From: Phocaeicola faecalis
GTDB lineage: Bacteria > Bacteroidota > Bacteroidia > Bacteroidales > Bacteroidaceae
Direction of reading: 5' to 3'
DNA length: 64,000 nt
NCBI RefSeq assembly: GCF_021730445.1
Contig: NZ_JADNRM010000001.1
Coordinates: forward strand, 449,004-513,003
Below the pieces are notes generated by a model, which had not been told where the DNA came from, searched no databases, and saw nothing but the letters and a program-made list of their open reading frames with translations. Below, piece after piece: positions 42,949 through 51,929 of this stretch (position 1 is its first letter; every line of letters starts with the position of its first letter). A program made the position numbers and the translations under genes.

Positions 42949-43559
42949 GAAACCCTAAAAGCTCCCGGCACCGGACGGTAAGCATCAATACCGGAAACTT
43001 TCTCCAACATATTCCTCGCTATCCAAGACTTTATCCGACGATAAGCCGTGCTGCGTGTCATACCGCATACACGCTCCAATTCAAGGCGGGTGATGTAACT
43101 GTTGTATTGAAAATAGTCACTCAATATTCCCATCAGTTCAATGTCCGAATAATTCAGCGTATGCTCCCCTCTTTCGGAACGGACAAACTTCAGTCCCTCC
43201 AGTTTACCACATATAGCCTTCTCCGGCTTGTACACCACCGACTTAAAACGGATAGACTCCGCCCGCACCTCTCCTTCCTTTTCCACATCGGCCGGACACG
43301 ACAACGTCATCTGAAAATATCCAATGCCGTCGATATGCACACAATTTCCTTTTTGCAGTTCCTCCACAAAACGGTCACTCATTTCGCACAACACAGCCCT
43401 CAAATCACTCTTAGTCAAACTGGTCGCCTTCTGTATATCGTCTCCCAGACTCCAGATACTAACCGTTTTCGACCTGGCTACACGAGCATGCAGATGCGCC
43501 ACCTCCTTCCCGTCCACTTCGCGGGGAGGGCTCTTATACAAATCATATTCCACCTTCAT
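42942..43559 (-). CDS. HU-like DNA-binding domain protein with C-terminal helix-turn-helix
   Basis: A 205-residue protein. The first 130 residues resemble the Bacteroidales HU/IHF-like family (ARVARSKTVSIWSLGDDIQKATSLTKSDLRAVL then LQKGNCVHIDGIGYFQMTL and a long loop), which is longer than true HU. The C-terminal part (about 150-190) holds SYITRLELERVCGMTRSTAYRRIKSWI, a helix-turn-helix-like segment. So two DNA-binding modules are joined. It is divergent from the VirE-like gene across a repeat-rich 293-bp spacer. Such HU-like/VirE-like pairs are common near Bacteroides surface polysaccharide loci; their function is unknown. Confidence 0.82.
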   Translation of the reverse strand: MKVEYDLYKSPPREVDGKEVAHLHARVARSKTVSIWSLGDDIQKATSLTKSDLRAVLCEMSDRFVEELQKGNCVHIDGIGYFQMTLSCPADVEKEGEVRAESIRFKSVVYKPEKAICGKLEGLKFVRSERGEHTLNYSDIELMGILSDYFQYNSYITRLELERVCGMTRSTAYRRIKSWIARNMLEKVSGIDAYRPVPGAFRVSR

Positions 43560-43606
43560 AATCTTCCCTTTTTAGCGATTATTCCATACGTTTTCTCCTC
43601 ATCGTC

Positions 43607-43690
43607 TCAGCCGGGTGAAACGAGAATTCCACCCGGCTGACATGCTCGTTCCACCCGAGTGGAACGGTCGTGCCAGCCAAGTGGAACGAT
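43607..43690. repeat. Clustered inverted and direct copies of GTGGAAC
   Basis: Contains the 11-bp inverted repeat TCAGCCGGGTG (43607-43617) with CACCCGGCTGA (43630-43640), then the palindrome CGTTCCAC-CCGA-GTGGAACG (43647-43666), then a further GTGGAACGAT (43681-43690). Five related copies (one GTGAAACG, one ATTCCAC) occur within 84 bp in alternating orientation, in the spacer between the divergent HU-like and VirE-like genes. Confidence 0.8.
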
Positions 43691-43759
43691 GCCATTTACA
43701 GCATAAAGGTAACAAAAAAAAGGCAGACTGACACCATATCAGGCATTTATTTCCAATAA

Positions 43760-43795
43760 GCGGAAAAATATTTGCTGAGGCGGAAAAATATTTGC
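43760..43795 (+). repeat. Tandem 16-bp direct repeat before the VirE-like gene
   Basis: GCGGAAAAATATTTGC occurs perfectly at 43760-43775 and 43780-43795, period 20 bp (two helical turns), 57 bp before the start codon. Each copy contains ATATTTG, close to a -7 box. Confidence 0.9.
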
Positions 43796-43852
43796 AAACC
43801 CCTCTCCCGATGTCGTAACTTAGCTGCATAGAAACCAAAAAACAAAAGAAAA

Positions 43853-45070
43853 ATGAGCAAAAGGAACTTGAAAAATCTGAGAAAAGAGAATGAATCCTTA
43901 ATAGAAATGTGTGCCCGAAAAACAACTCCGTCCACCGACCCTGCATTGGATGCCATTTTGCAAATGGAATCATACTTGAAACGCCACTATGATTTCCGCT
44001 TTAACCTGATAAATGAAATAACCGAATACCGCCTGCACGGTACTTTGCCTTTCGCCCCCCTGAGCCAGCGTGACTTAAACTCCATCTGCATTGCAGTCCG
44101 CAAGGCAGGGATAAACTGTTGGGATAAAGACGTCAACCGTTTTATTTACTCCACACAAACCGGCAGCTATCATCCCTTCCGGCTCTATATGCAGGAACTT
44201 CCGTTGTGGGACGGCACAGACCGGCTGACCGACTTGGCACAGCGTGTTTCTGCCCACGATTACTGGGTGCGCAGTTTCCACCGATGGATGTTGGCAATGG
44301 TAGCCCAATGGATGGGCCTGGACGACACCCATGCCAATAGCGTGGCCCCCATCCTGGTCAGTCAGAGACAAGGGAAACAAAAATCCACGTATATAAAAAT
44401 GTTGATACCGCCCGAATTGCAAAACTATTATACCGATGATTTCAACCTGAACGCTAAGGGACAGGCCACCCGCAAATTATCGGAATACGGGCTGGTATGT
44501 ATGGATGAATTTGACAAAGAAACAACCAAGAAGATGCCTTTATTAAAGAATCTGATGCAGATGGCAAGCCTGAGTTTCATCAAATCATATCAAAAGAGTT
44601 TCTCCAAACTGCCTCGAATCGCTTCATTCGCAGGCACATCCAACCGTAAAGATATCTTAACTGACCCTTCGGGAAGCCGCCGTTTTATCTGCATCGAAGT
44701 AGAAGAGAAAATCAACACGGAAGATATCATACATTCACAAATCTATGCCCAGCTGAAAACAGAACTGTTACGTGGTGAACGCTATTGGTTTGACAGTGAC
44801 GAAGAAGCGGAAATCAATCTCCATAACCGGGAATTTTACAGACAATCAACAGAAGAGAGCATATTTAATTGTTGTTTCCGGGCGGCACAACCTGATGAAA
44901 CGTATATGGAACTGTCGGCAGCAGAAATCTTCCTATCCATCAAGAAACGCTATCCCCATGCATTAAAGCAGGCATCTCCGGCTAGTTTCAGCAAAGTATT
45001 GATGTCACTTGGGGTAGAAAGGATACATACGCGCACCGGCAATCTTTATCGCGTGATAGAAATGAAATAA
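43853..45070 (+). CDS. VirE/VapE-type P-loop ATPase
   Basis: A 405-residue protein of the virulence-associated E family (helicase/primase-associated ATPase fold found in prophages and islands). Visible: WDGTDRLTDLAQRV and WMGLDDTHANSVAPILVSQRQGKQKSTYIK (Walker-A-like, glycine-poor), GLVCMDEFDKET (Walker B, DEFD), SFAGTSNRKDILTDPSGSRRF (sensor region). The C-terminal part (about 320-405) matches a small winged-helix-like tail. The usual N-terminal primase-like domain is missing, so it is a short form. Its partner HU-like gene diverges upstream. Probably mobile-element derived; real role unknown. Confidence 0.85.
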   Translation: MSKRNLKNLRKENESLIEMCARKTTPSTDPALDAILQMESYLKRHYDFRFNLINEITEYRLHGTLPFAPLSQRDLNSICIAVRKAGINCWDKDVNRFIYSTQTGSYHPFRLYMQELPLWDGTDRLTDLAQRVSAHDYWVRSFHRWMLAMVAQWMGLDDTHANSVAPILVSQRQGKQKSTYIKMLIPPELQNYYTDDFNLNAKGQATRKLSEYGLVCMDEFDKETTKKMPLLKNLMQMASLSFIKSYQKSFSKLPRIASFAGTSNRKDILTDPSGSRRFICIEVEEKINTEDIIHSQIYAQLKTELLRGERYWFDSDEEAEINLHNREFYRQSTEESIFNCCFRAAQPDETYMELSAAEIFLSIKKRYPHALKQASPASFSKVLMSLGVERIHTRTGNLYRVIEMK

Positions 45071-45134
45071 CTCCTTTCACAGAAATGCGCTATAGATCAG
45101 ACACTTACAGCGCATTTTGTGTGAAAGGAGTTTT
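45071..45134 (+). terminator. Terminator after the VirE-like gene
   Basis: Long inverted repeat CTCCTTTCACaGAAATGCGCT with AGCGCATTTTGTGTGAAAGGAG, followed by TTTT; starts one base after the stop codon. Confidence 0.9.
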
Positions 45135-45171
45135 CCTAAACTTTTCTCTCCGTACTATTTTTGTTTTATTC

Positions 45172-45612
45172 TTAATTGACAAAGCTCAAGTCACATACCG
45201 GTATTCCGACCTGATACTTTTTCAAAGTATTCTCACTCATTTTCCGTTTTACCTTAGAAACAGGCACCAGATAATAGAGCATCGGATTATTCGGCCTCTG
45301 TCCGTACCCTATTAATACAAAGTCGACTTTCTTCCTTCTCCGGTCAATCAGTTCTTTCCGTGAGAATTTATAACCGTCACTTTCTGCAAAGGGATACCAA
45401 GTGCACATCACATTCACCAGCTTGTCTGCCCTGTTCATCAGAGTAAGAAAATTACCCTCATTCACCATACGGCACTCTACCAAGCCCCTCTCATTAATGA
45501 ACTTGCAAATGAAGGAAGCAAAGGTGTTATTATTGGCATTCTTTACCTGTGCCAATGATATTGTCGGTAAGAGAAAGCATAAAAATATGCTCAGCTTAAA
45601 ATATTTACTCAT
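45172..45612 (-). CDS. Small secreted protein of unknown function
   Basis: A 146-residue protein with a signal peptide (KLSIFLCFLLPTISLA/Q). The mature part is about 124 residues, contains four cysteines that could pair, and has a basic stretch RKELIDRRRKK. I do not recognise a family. It lies between the VirE-like gene (convergent) and the polysaccharide genes; the start is followed within 75 bp by the glycosyltransferase stop, so it may be part of neither unit. Confidence 0.6.
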   Translation of the reverse strand: MSKYFKLSIFLCFLLPTISLAQVKNANNNTFASFICKFINERGLVECRMVNEGNFLTLMNRADKLVNVMCTWYPFAESDGYKFSRKELIDRRRKKVDFVLIGYGQRPNNPMLYYLVPVSKVKRKMSENTLKKYQVGIPVCDLSFVN

Positions 45613-45687
45613 TGTTGGACTACTGTTTATAAATTAAATTGGTAGTCTTAACAATGGGGAGAAGAGATTTGTTCTAGTAAGAAAATG

Positions 45688-46458
45688 TTAATGAAAAAAT
45701 GAAAATCCCGATTCCCCTATTTTATATATATAACGTAAAGATAACAAAAACACATTGGTATAAACGCCATTCTCTCGGAAAGCACGTAAATGTTCTTTCA
45801 TGATTCTCTTATGTGATCCCATTCCTGAAGTACTTGCCCCTCCTATACGCATTGTCACCATATCCATTGGTATATACTCTATTTTAATATTCCCATTAAA
45901 GATAATTCGCAATAAAAATTCGAAATCTGCAGCAATCTTATAATCTGTCTTATATAATCCAAATTCATCAAAACATCTTTTTCTCATATAAAATGATGGA
46001 TGCGCAGGCATAAAGCCAAACCTCATTAGTTTCCGCCTAAATATTTTTGAAGAATAATAGCGAACACATTTATTTAGATTATTCGATTTAACAAAATGCA
46101 CATCACCGTAAACAGCATCAAATGTCTCATTATTGTCGAATCTTTCCGCTACTTTCTTCAAGACATCGCCATGAGTAAAAAAATCATCAGAATTTAAAAT
46201 ACCTATAATGTCTCCTGTAGCCATTTTTATCCCTTTATTCATAGCATCATATATACCACAATCAGGTTCACTAAGATAACGTAATCTCCCATCAAATTTT
46301 ATTTGATATTCTTTAATTACATCTAATGTTCCATCTGTAGAAGCCCCATCAATTATAATTGATTCAAAATCTCTGTATGATTGATTGAGGATACTATCAA
46401 GAGTATCTCCAACTGTTGACAAACTATTATAAGTTGTAGTAATAATACTGATTTTCAT
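45688..46458 (-). CDS. Glycosyltransferase family 2
   Basis: A 256-residue GT-A glycosyltransferase: ISIITTTYNSLSTVGDTLDSILNQSY, IIDGASTDGT, and LNSDDFF as the DxD-like metal site; then a MPAHPSFYMRKRCF acceptor region. It resembles enzymes that add the second or later sugar of capsule repeat units. The sugar is not predictable. Last gene of the minus-strand glycosyltransferase operon; 4-bp spacing to the previous gene. Confidence 0.9.
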   Translation of the reverse strand: MKISIITTTYNSLSTVGDTLDSILNQSYRDFESIIIDGASTDGTLDVIKEYQIKFDGRLRYLSEPDCGIYDAMNKGIKMATGDIIGILNSDDFFTHGDVLKKVAERFDNNETFDAVYGDVHFVKSNNLNKCVRYYSSKIFRRKLMRFGFMPAHPSFYMRKRCFDEFGLYKTDYKIAADFEFLLRIIFNGNIKIEYIPMDMVTMRIGGASTSGMGSHKRIMKEHLRAFRENGVYTNVFLLSLRYIYKIGESGFSFFH

Positions 46459-46462
46459 ATCA

Positions 46463-47170
46463 TTAATAAAAAAAACGTTTACTCAAATGATATAATAAAT
46501 AAGACCTATAAGCTATTTTAAAGAAGAGGGTGGTACCATCAGAAAATCCACCAGCAGATGTATTATCAGTATGTCTCCTATATCTTATAAGTTTCTCATG
46601 CGAGATTTTCACCTTGTAAAAAGATTGGGCCACTAAAAATATCCAATTATCATGCGTACAATATAAATGGTTTTTAGGAAAAGGAAGAGCCTTCTTAAGT
46701 ACATTCATTTTAAAGGCCATACAACAACCTAGAAATCCAAATTTAAGGATATTTCCTAACCAAGAATAATAGACATTCCTTTTGTGAAAGAAAGAATCTG
46801 CAATTTTTTCACCTTTACTATTTACAAGGATTGCATCAGACACAACTAAGTCATACTCTTCTAATTCTGCAATACAATAATCCACCTTATTACTCATCCA
46901 AATATCATCTTGATCAGACAGAAGAATATAATCTCCCGTTGCATACGACAAGGCATTCTCAAAATTAGAAGTATAACCTTTCTCTCTATTATTTATGACT
47001 ATTTTTATCCTATTATCATTTAATTCTTTAATTATTTCTAGCGTATTATCTGTGGAATGGTCATCTGAAATAATAACTTCATCCTTTTTTCCTAATTGTG
47101 GTAAAATGGAGAGTAGTTGTTCTTTTATATACTTTTCTCCATTATAAGTAGCGATACATACCGAAATCAT
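46463..47170 (-). CDS. Glycosyltransferase family 2
   Basis: A 235-residue GT-A enzyme starting MISVCIATYNGEKYIKEQLLSILPQ, with IISDDHSTDNT and LSDQDDIWMSNK (metal site). This form resembles rhamnosyltransferase-like capsule enzymes (RHTDNTSAGG near the end). AT-rich codon use. It is 7 bp from the polymerase-like gene and 4 bp before the next glycosyltransferase. Confidence 0.9.
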   Translation of the reverse strand: MISVCIATYNGEKYIKEQLLSILPQLGKKDEVIISDDHSTDNTLEIIKELNDNRIKIVINNREKGYTSNFENALSYATGDYILLSDQDDIWMSNKVDYCIAELEEYDLVVSDAILVNSKGEKIADSFFHKRNVYYSWLGNILKFGFLGCCMAFKMNVLKKALPFPKNHLYCTHDNWIFLVAQSFYKVKISHEKLIRYRRHTDNTSAGGFSDGTTLFFKIAYRSYLLYHLSKRFFY

Positions 47171-47177
47171 AATTAGT

Positions 47178-48224
47178 TTAGAAATATATTAGATGTTTAT
47201 ATAATATGTTTATTGAAAACAAGAGTAAAAAATAGCATCCTACACAAATTGCTTTCATTTTTTCTCCTTTAAATAAAATAAATAAATATGGGAATAACAA
47301 TATCTCAATACAAGCAAATAAATCCGAAGCTCTATACCCTAAAATCGGTGTAACAGCTCCTAAAACGGGAAACACAAATAAAGAAATACCAAATATTTTC
47401 AGATACAAAGTAAAATTTTCATTCTCATTTTTTAGAAATGAATAATATCGAAGTAAAAAATAATAAATAAATAATTTAAACAAAAAATAAGGATTAAAGA
47501 GATTTATATCAGCAAATCCTTCGCTACCCATTTCTTGCAAAGACCTATACATCAATAATTTATTTCTAATAGGTGTAATAGGTATGTTTTCAATTAGACT
47601 TTGATTCAAAAGAAAATAAAAAGTATATCCTATAATAGGCAAGAAAATCCAAAAAAGAAAAGTTTTAGAAGTCAATTCTTTTTTTCTGAGAAATAAAAGA
47701 ATAAAATACAGTAAACTGGAAAAATGAAATAGGCTCGCTAACAGTATAATAAAAACATATTTTTTTATTTTTCTTTGAGCTAAATAAGGCACGGCTATGA
47801 GAAACAATGCTGTTGCAACTCCAGCTCTAATTTGATTAATGTCTTGCAATAAAGCAATATTAGATATATAAATTATTACTGCTACACAAGGCAAAGAAGA
47901 ATTATGATATATAGCACGCATTTTATATGAAACCCCAATAGACGCATAAAAAACAAATAGAATAAAAGTGGGTAAACCTAAAAGCTGTATTAATGAAGAT
48001 ATAATAATAAAAGTTGGCTCACTTATAGTCAAATAGTTACCAATAGAAGCAACATAAGTAGTATAATCATTATCTACTCCTGGCCCTCTCAACCCAATAG
48101 ATAAGACCAATACTATTGTAAGACAGATAAACTCTTTTTTGCTAAGGGTTTCATAAATACCATTATTATATATCTTAAAAAAAACATATAAAAATACTAG
48201 TAATAAAATGATTATTAAATGCAT
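47178..48224 (-). CDS. EpsG/Wzy-type polysaccharide polymerase
   Basis: A 348-residue membrane protein with about ten helices and little similarity except GLRGPGVDNDYTTYVASIGNY (about 45-65), the short motif of the EpsG family. Proteins of this shape polymerise repeat units at the outer face of the inner membrane. It is the only polymerase-like gene in the locus. Strongly AT-rich. Confidence 0.8.
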   Translation of the reverse strand: MHLIIILLLVFLYVFFKIYNNGIYETLSKKEFICLTIVLVLSIGLRGPGVDNDYTTYVASIGNYLTISEPTFIIISSLIQLLGLPTFILFVFYASIGVSYKMRAIYHNSSLPCVAVIIYISNIALLQDINQIRAGVATALFLIAVPYLAQRKIKKYVFIILLASLFHFSSLLYFILLFLRKKELTSKTFLFWIFLPIIGYTFYFLLNQSLIENIPITPIRNKLLMYRSLQEMGSEGFADINLFNPYFLFKLFIYYFLLRYYSFLKNENENFTLYLKIFGISLFVFPVLGAVTPILGYRASDLFACIEILLFPYLFILFKGEKMKAICVGCYFLLLFSINILYKHLIYF

Positions 48225-48253
48225 TGATGAAAGATTATGAAAATATATGCAAC

Positions 48254-49345
48254 TTAAAATAGAGGGTTATCAATAGCCTCCTTTAACTTCTTATATGCGT
48301 TATCCCAAGTATATTCTTTTATTAAATTTAGACCATTATACGCCAATTTATATCTTAAATCATCATCCTCAATTAATCGGATAATATTTTCAGCTAATTT
48401 ATTATAATCTCCAACTTTTGCCAATAATGCGGTTTGTCCTTCCTTGGCTACAACTGTATATCCACCTATATCAGTGCAAACAATTGCACATCCACACAGC
48501 ATCGCTTCAGGAGGAGTTAAACAAAATCCTTCTTTAGAACTAGGACCTAAGAAAATAGAAGAGGAATTATAGATTTCTAGATGTTCTTGTGGAGAAGGAG
48601 TTTGAGTATATTCAATCCATTCCGGCAAATCTTTAGGTTTATCGGGAACCCCAAAAAAACGAGCTCTAAATTGTGGATATTTCTTCTTAACTATATTCAA
48701 AGCTTTCAATCCTACATTACATGATTTTAACGGATGATCATGCCAAAGCATAGTAACAGCGTATTTATTTTTTTTCTCTATAGGAATAGTCAAATAAAAT
48801 TTTTTTTGATCGAAACCATTTTCAATCAAAAAAGACTTTTCATTAAGATTATCCGCTATCTCTTGTAACCACGGTGCAATTACAATTTTATTCATCTGCA
48901 TCTTCCATGTACTAATAACAAAATCTTTATCCCCATTCCAATCTTCAAAAGATTGTAACAAATAATATTTTTGATTTGAGGGTATCTCATTATATAGATC
49001 AACCCAATAAGCTGTAGACCAAGATGTAGCAAATAGATAAGTTGTATTTGGTATTGATGCTTTATTAAGCCTATATCGTAATAAATGATTTATTCTATTA
49101 TCTGTAACAAACCAACTATCTGGCTTATAAGAACAAAACAATTTATACTTCAGCCACCTAAACCATCTACAAAAATAATATCCATAGCGTATGACCCAAT
49201 TAGAGACAGGACGAGAAGTTATTCCATATACAATATTTATGTGATATCCATCTCTTGCTAGGCGATTCGCATATTCATAGACAACTTTAAAACCTCCAAT
49301 AGGTTCTTCACCTGTTCTTGGTAATATAAATGTAATTACAGCCAT
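48254..49345 (-). CDS. Glycosyltransferase family 4
   Basis: Read from ATG 49345, a 363-residue GT-B enzyme: MAVITFILPRTGEEPIGGFKVVYEYANRLARDGYHINIVYG, then a C-terminal donor-binding domain with SSSIFLGPSSKEGFCLTPPEAMLCGCAIVCTDIGGY, the E-x7-E motif typical of the GT4 family. The longer ORF start at 49375 adds MDYKTKKIFK and overlaps the upstream gene by 40 bp; ATG 49345 leaves only a 10-bp overlap and begins with the family start, so it is preferred. Confidence 0.88.
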   Translation of the reverse strand: MAVITFILPRTGEEPIGGFKVVYEYANRLARDGYHINIVYGITSRPVSNWVIRYGYYFCRWFRWLKYKLFCSYKPDSWFVTDNRINHLLRYRLNKASIPNTTYLFATSWSTAYWVDLYNEIPSNQKYYLLQSFEDWNGDKDFVISTWKMQMNKIVIAPWLQEIADNLNEKSFLIENGFDQKKFYLTIPIEKKNKYAVTMLWHDHPLKSCNVGLKALNIVKKKYPQFRARFFGVPDKPKDLPEWIEYTQTPSPQEHLEIYNSSSIFLGPSSKEGFCLTPPEAMLCGCAIVCTDIGGYTVVAKEGQTALLAKVGDYNKLAENIIRLIEDDDLRYKLAYNGLNLIKEYTWDNAYKKLKEAIDNPLF

Positions 49346-50034
49346 TTTAAAGATTTTCTTTGTTTTATAATCCAATCAATAATCTTTTCACCTATAATTG
49401 GTTTTAATATTAAAGCAATCTTGCGTGACTTAGGAACCCAAGAACCTGCAAAATGATGAATTGTATATGTATCCCGAGTAGCATAAATTTTTCCTGTTGC
49501 AGAAGATTTTGCTGTCAAGAAAACAGGTTCAAAAATACTTAAAGTTCCATTTTTAATATAACGATTATATAATATATCGTACATAATAAGTGGAAGAGGT
49601 TTTATATCAAAAGAGCCATCAGGTCGCATAAAACAACGATTTTCATAATAGCTCAAACATTCCTTTATCCAAACAGCATTTTTTTCTGCACCAAACACTC
49701 CTGCTTCAATAGCATTACTACCTTCTTTGCCCAAAATACATGAATTGTTCAAGAGAGAATTAAAACTTTTAACAACCTCCACATCCATATCCATATAAAT
49801 ACCGCCATAATGGTATACAGCAAATAATCTAATATAATCAGCAGCAAATGCATATTTTTTAGCTTCAAACGCTTGTTTTACCCAAATAGATGAATTAATA
49901 TCAAAACGCTCAAAATTCCATAAGATAAATTCATAATCAGGTAGTTGTTTTTTCCAACTTTCCATATATTCCTGTAATTTAGAAGGAATAGGATTATTAC
50001 TTAACCAACAGTAATGTATAATTTTAGGAATCAT
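49336..50034 (-). CDS. Glycosyltransferase family 32 (capsular polysaccharide synthesis)
   Basis: A 232-residue protein beginning MIPKIIHYCWLSNNPIP, with FAADYIRLFAVYHYGGIYMDMDVEV; DMD is the DxD metal site, and GGIYMDMD is the OCH1/GT32 signature. Enzymes of this kind move galactose or mannose from a nucleotide sugar. 4-bp overlap with the GT8 gene upstream. Confidence 0.92.
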   Translation of the reverse strand: MIPKIIHYCWLSNNPIPSKLQEYMESWKKQLPDYEFILWNFERFDINSSIWVKQAFEAKKYAFAADYIRLFAVYHYGGIYMDMDVEVVKSFNSLLNNSCILGKEGSNAIEAGVFGAEKNAVWIKECLSYYENRCFMRPDGSFDIKPLPLIMYDILYNRYIKNGTLSIFEPVFLTAKSSATGKIYATRDTYTIHHFAGSWVPKSRKIALILKPIIGEKIIDWIIKQRKSLKWL

Positions 50035-50942
50035 AATTTATAATATATAGGAGTTTTTAATCCAAAACGTACCATTATCTTATATATGGATTTTAAAAGA
50101 TTCAAAGGTTTCTTTTCAGATATCGTATAATCTTTCCACTCTGTCCGTTCTAAATAAATATAATACATATTTCTTAAAGGATGTTCACAGCCAGCTTCCC
50201 ATGGTTTAGGTTTCCAAGTATAATGTAATATAACAGGATTTTTTATAGCATTCAACAATTCTTCACTATAATTGTTTTTTACAATTGTAGAATTATGAAA
50301 AAAGGCCTCTTCCACATTCCATTTACAATCTAAATGCAGATACTTATCATGAAACAAAGCATTCAAAACATCCTGATCATGAGCTTTTAATTTACTTGAA
50401 TTTACAGCAATAAAGTCCGCTATCCGTTCTACTACTTTATTTTTTCTCCAATAATCTACATTTATTAATAAAACACCTGCATTAAAGTAACCATATTTAG
50501 ATTCATATTCCAATCTTTCATATGCGTCATTTAATGAACATCCATGTTCCTCCACTGCCCCCAAAGCCCAATCAGATATATCTATCTCCCAAAGTTCTTT
50601 TAATGAAGAGTTAATGATTATATCACAATCTAAATACAACACTTTAGTTATATTTAGAGGCAATATTTGCGGTATTAATAGTCTATAATATGTTACAATG
50701 GTCAGATGATCAGTTTCTCTTATCGGGCACTTTTCTAACAATTTATCATCAATAGTCAAACAATAATATTCGCCATTATATTTGTCAACTATTGCTTTTA
50801 AAGAATTAGAATTCCTCACACTTAACCCACTTGTCAAAACATATACAAAAATCTGTTCTTCCTTATTATTCTCAAATAAAGATGTTAACATTGTTCCACA
50901 ATGTTGAACATACATATCATCAGTCGAACATACTATAACCAT
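50031..50942 (-). CDS. Glycosyltransferase family 8
   Basis: A 303-residue enzyme with MVIVCSTDDMYVQHCGTMLTSL, ITKVLYLDCDIIINSSLKELWE (DxD) and FNAGVLLINVDYWR, the GT8 core of LPS galactosyl/glucosyltransferases; the C-terminal HYTWKPKPWEAGCEHPLR includes the donor-binding histidine region. Cytoplasmic, membrane associated. 4-bp overlap with the GT32 gene and 38-bp gap to the GT2 gene upstream. Confidence 0.92.
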   Translation of the reverse strand: MVIVCSTDDMYVQHCGTMLTSLFENNKEEQIFVYVLTSGLSVRNSNSLKAIVDKYNGEYYCLTIDDKLLEKCPIRETDHLTIVTYYRLLIPQILPLNITKVLYLDCDIIINSSLKELWEIDISDWALGAVEEHGCSLNDAYERLEYESKYGYFNAGVLLINVDYWRKNKVVERIADFIAVNSSKLKAHDQDVLNALFHDKYLHLDCKWNVEEAFFHNSTIVKNNYSEELLNAIKNPVILHYTWKPKPWEAGCEHPLRNMYYIYLERTEWKDYTISEKKPLNLLKSIYKIMVRFGLKTPIYYKL

Positions 50943-50980
50943 AACATTATTTTATATTAAATTATTACCAACGACTTTCT

Positions 50981-51928
50981 TTATCTGATTCTTTTACGCC
51001 AAAATTGTCTATTTCTAAAAAACCAAACTAATGAAAAGTATTTTATAAAAAAAGTTCTACGATCAATGACTTTAAAAGATATTGCCTCTTTAAAAGCAGC
51101 ATATAAATGTCCATGAAATAAATACTGAATCATATAACGCCATCTTTTCGCATTTTGCAATTCTTTCAAAGATAAATCTCCACTTCCATATTTTCCTATA
51201 ATATAACTTGTTATATCATCAATACTCTCGTTGAACTCTTGAGATTTCCTAATATCATTGCTATTACTTATGGAAGTGGATAAACATCTATATCCAGCTG
51301 TATAATCTGTTAAATATATAATATCAGAATGTGCACTTATTGATAACCATACTGGATAATCAAATGTTTTAAACTTAAATTTTATGTAATCATCAATATT
51401 ACAATATTTATTAAATAGCTGCCGAGAAAATAATACAGTCACAGCTGCCATAAAGTTAGCTTTTAGAAGTTCCGAATAATTATTATTCAATGGAACTTTA
51501 GACTCTTCTATTTTTTTTGATTTCTCATCAATCACATACCAATTAGAACATACCAAACCCACATTTTTGTTCTTTTCAAAAATATCAACTTGCTTCTGCA
51601 ATTTTAAACAATCAAGCCACACATCATCACTTTCTAATATTGCTATATATTTACCTTTAGCGTGTTCTAATAAATACTTATAATTTTGCATCAATCCCCT
51701 ATTCTCATTATAGTGAAAATAATGAATTTTACTAGGATACTGCTCTGCAAAACTTAAAGCAATAGACGAGGTTTGATCTGTAGAGCAATCATCACCTATT
51801 AAAAGTTCAATATCAAATTTTACTTCCTGCCGAAGAAAGCTTTTTATAGACTCTGCTATAAAATTTTCATGATTATAAGTCGGCATTAATACACTCACAA
51901 CCACCATATCACTACTATTATTACACAT
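50981..51928 (-). CDS. Glycosyltransferase family 2
   Basis: A 315-residue GT-A enzyme with VVSVLMPTYNHENFIAESIKSFLRQEV, LLIGDDCSTDQT and ILESDDVWLD (metal site). A C-terminal segment of about 100 residues lacks a clear domain. One base after wzx, so translationally coupled. Confidence 0.9.
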   Translation of the reverse strand: MCNNSSDMVVVSVLMPTYNHENFIAESIKSFLRQEVKFDIELLIGDDCSTDQTSSIALSFAEQYPSKIHYFHYNENRGLMQNYKYLLEHAKGKYIAILESDDVWLDCLKLQKQVDIFEKNKNVGLVCSNWYVIDEKSKKIEESKVPLNNNYSELLKANFMAAVTVLFSRQLFNKYCNIDDYIKFKFKTFDYPVWLSISAHSDIIYLTDYTAGYRCLSTSISNSNDIRKSQEFNESIDDITSYIIGKYGSGDLSLKELQNAKRWRYMIQYLFHGHLYAAFKEAISFKVIDRRTFFIKYFSLVWFFRNRQFWRKRIR

Positions 51929-51929
51929 A

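Noticed and set aside
43560-43852. CRISPR array or integron site in the repeat-rich spacer
   Set aside because: Repeats are short, alternate in direction and lack equal spacers; no cas or integrase gene is nearby.
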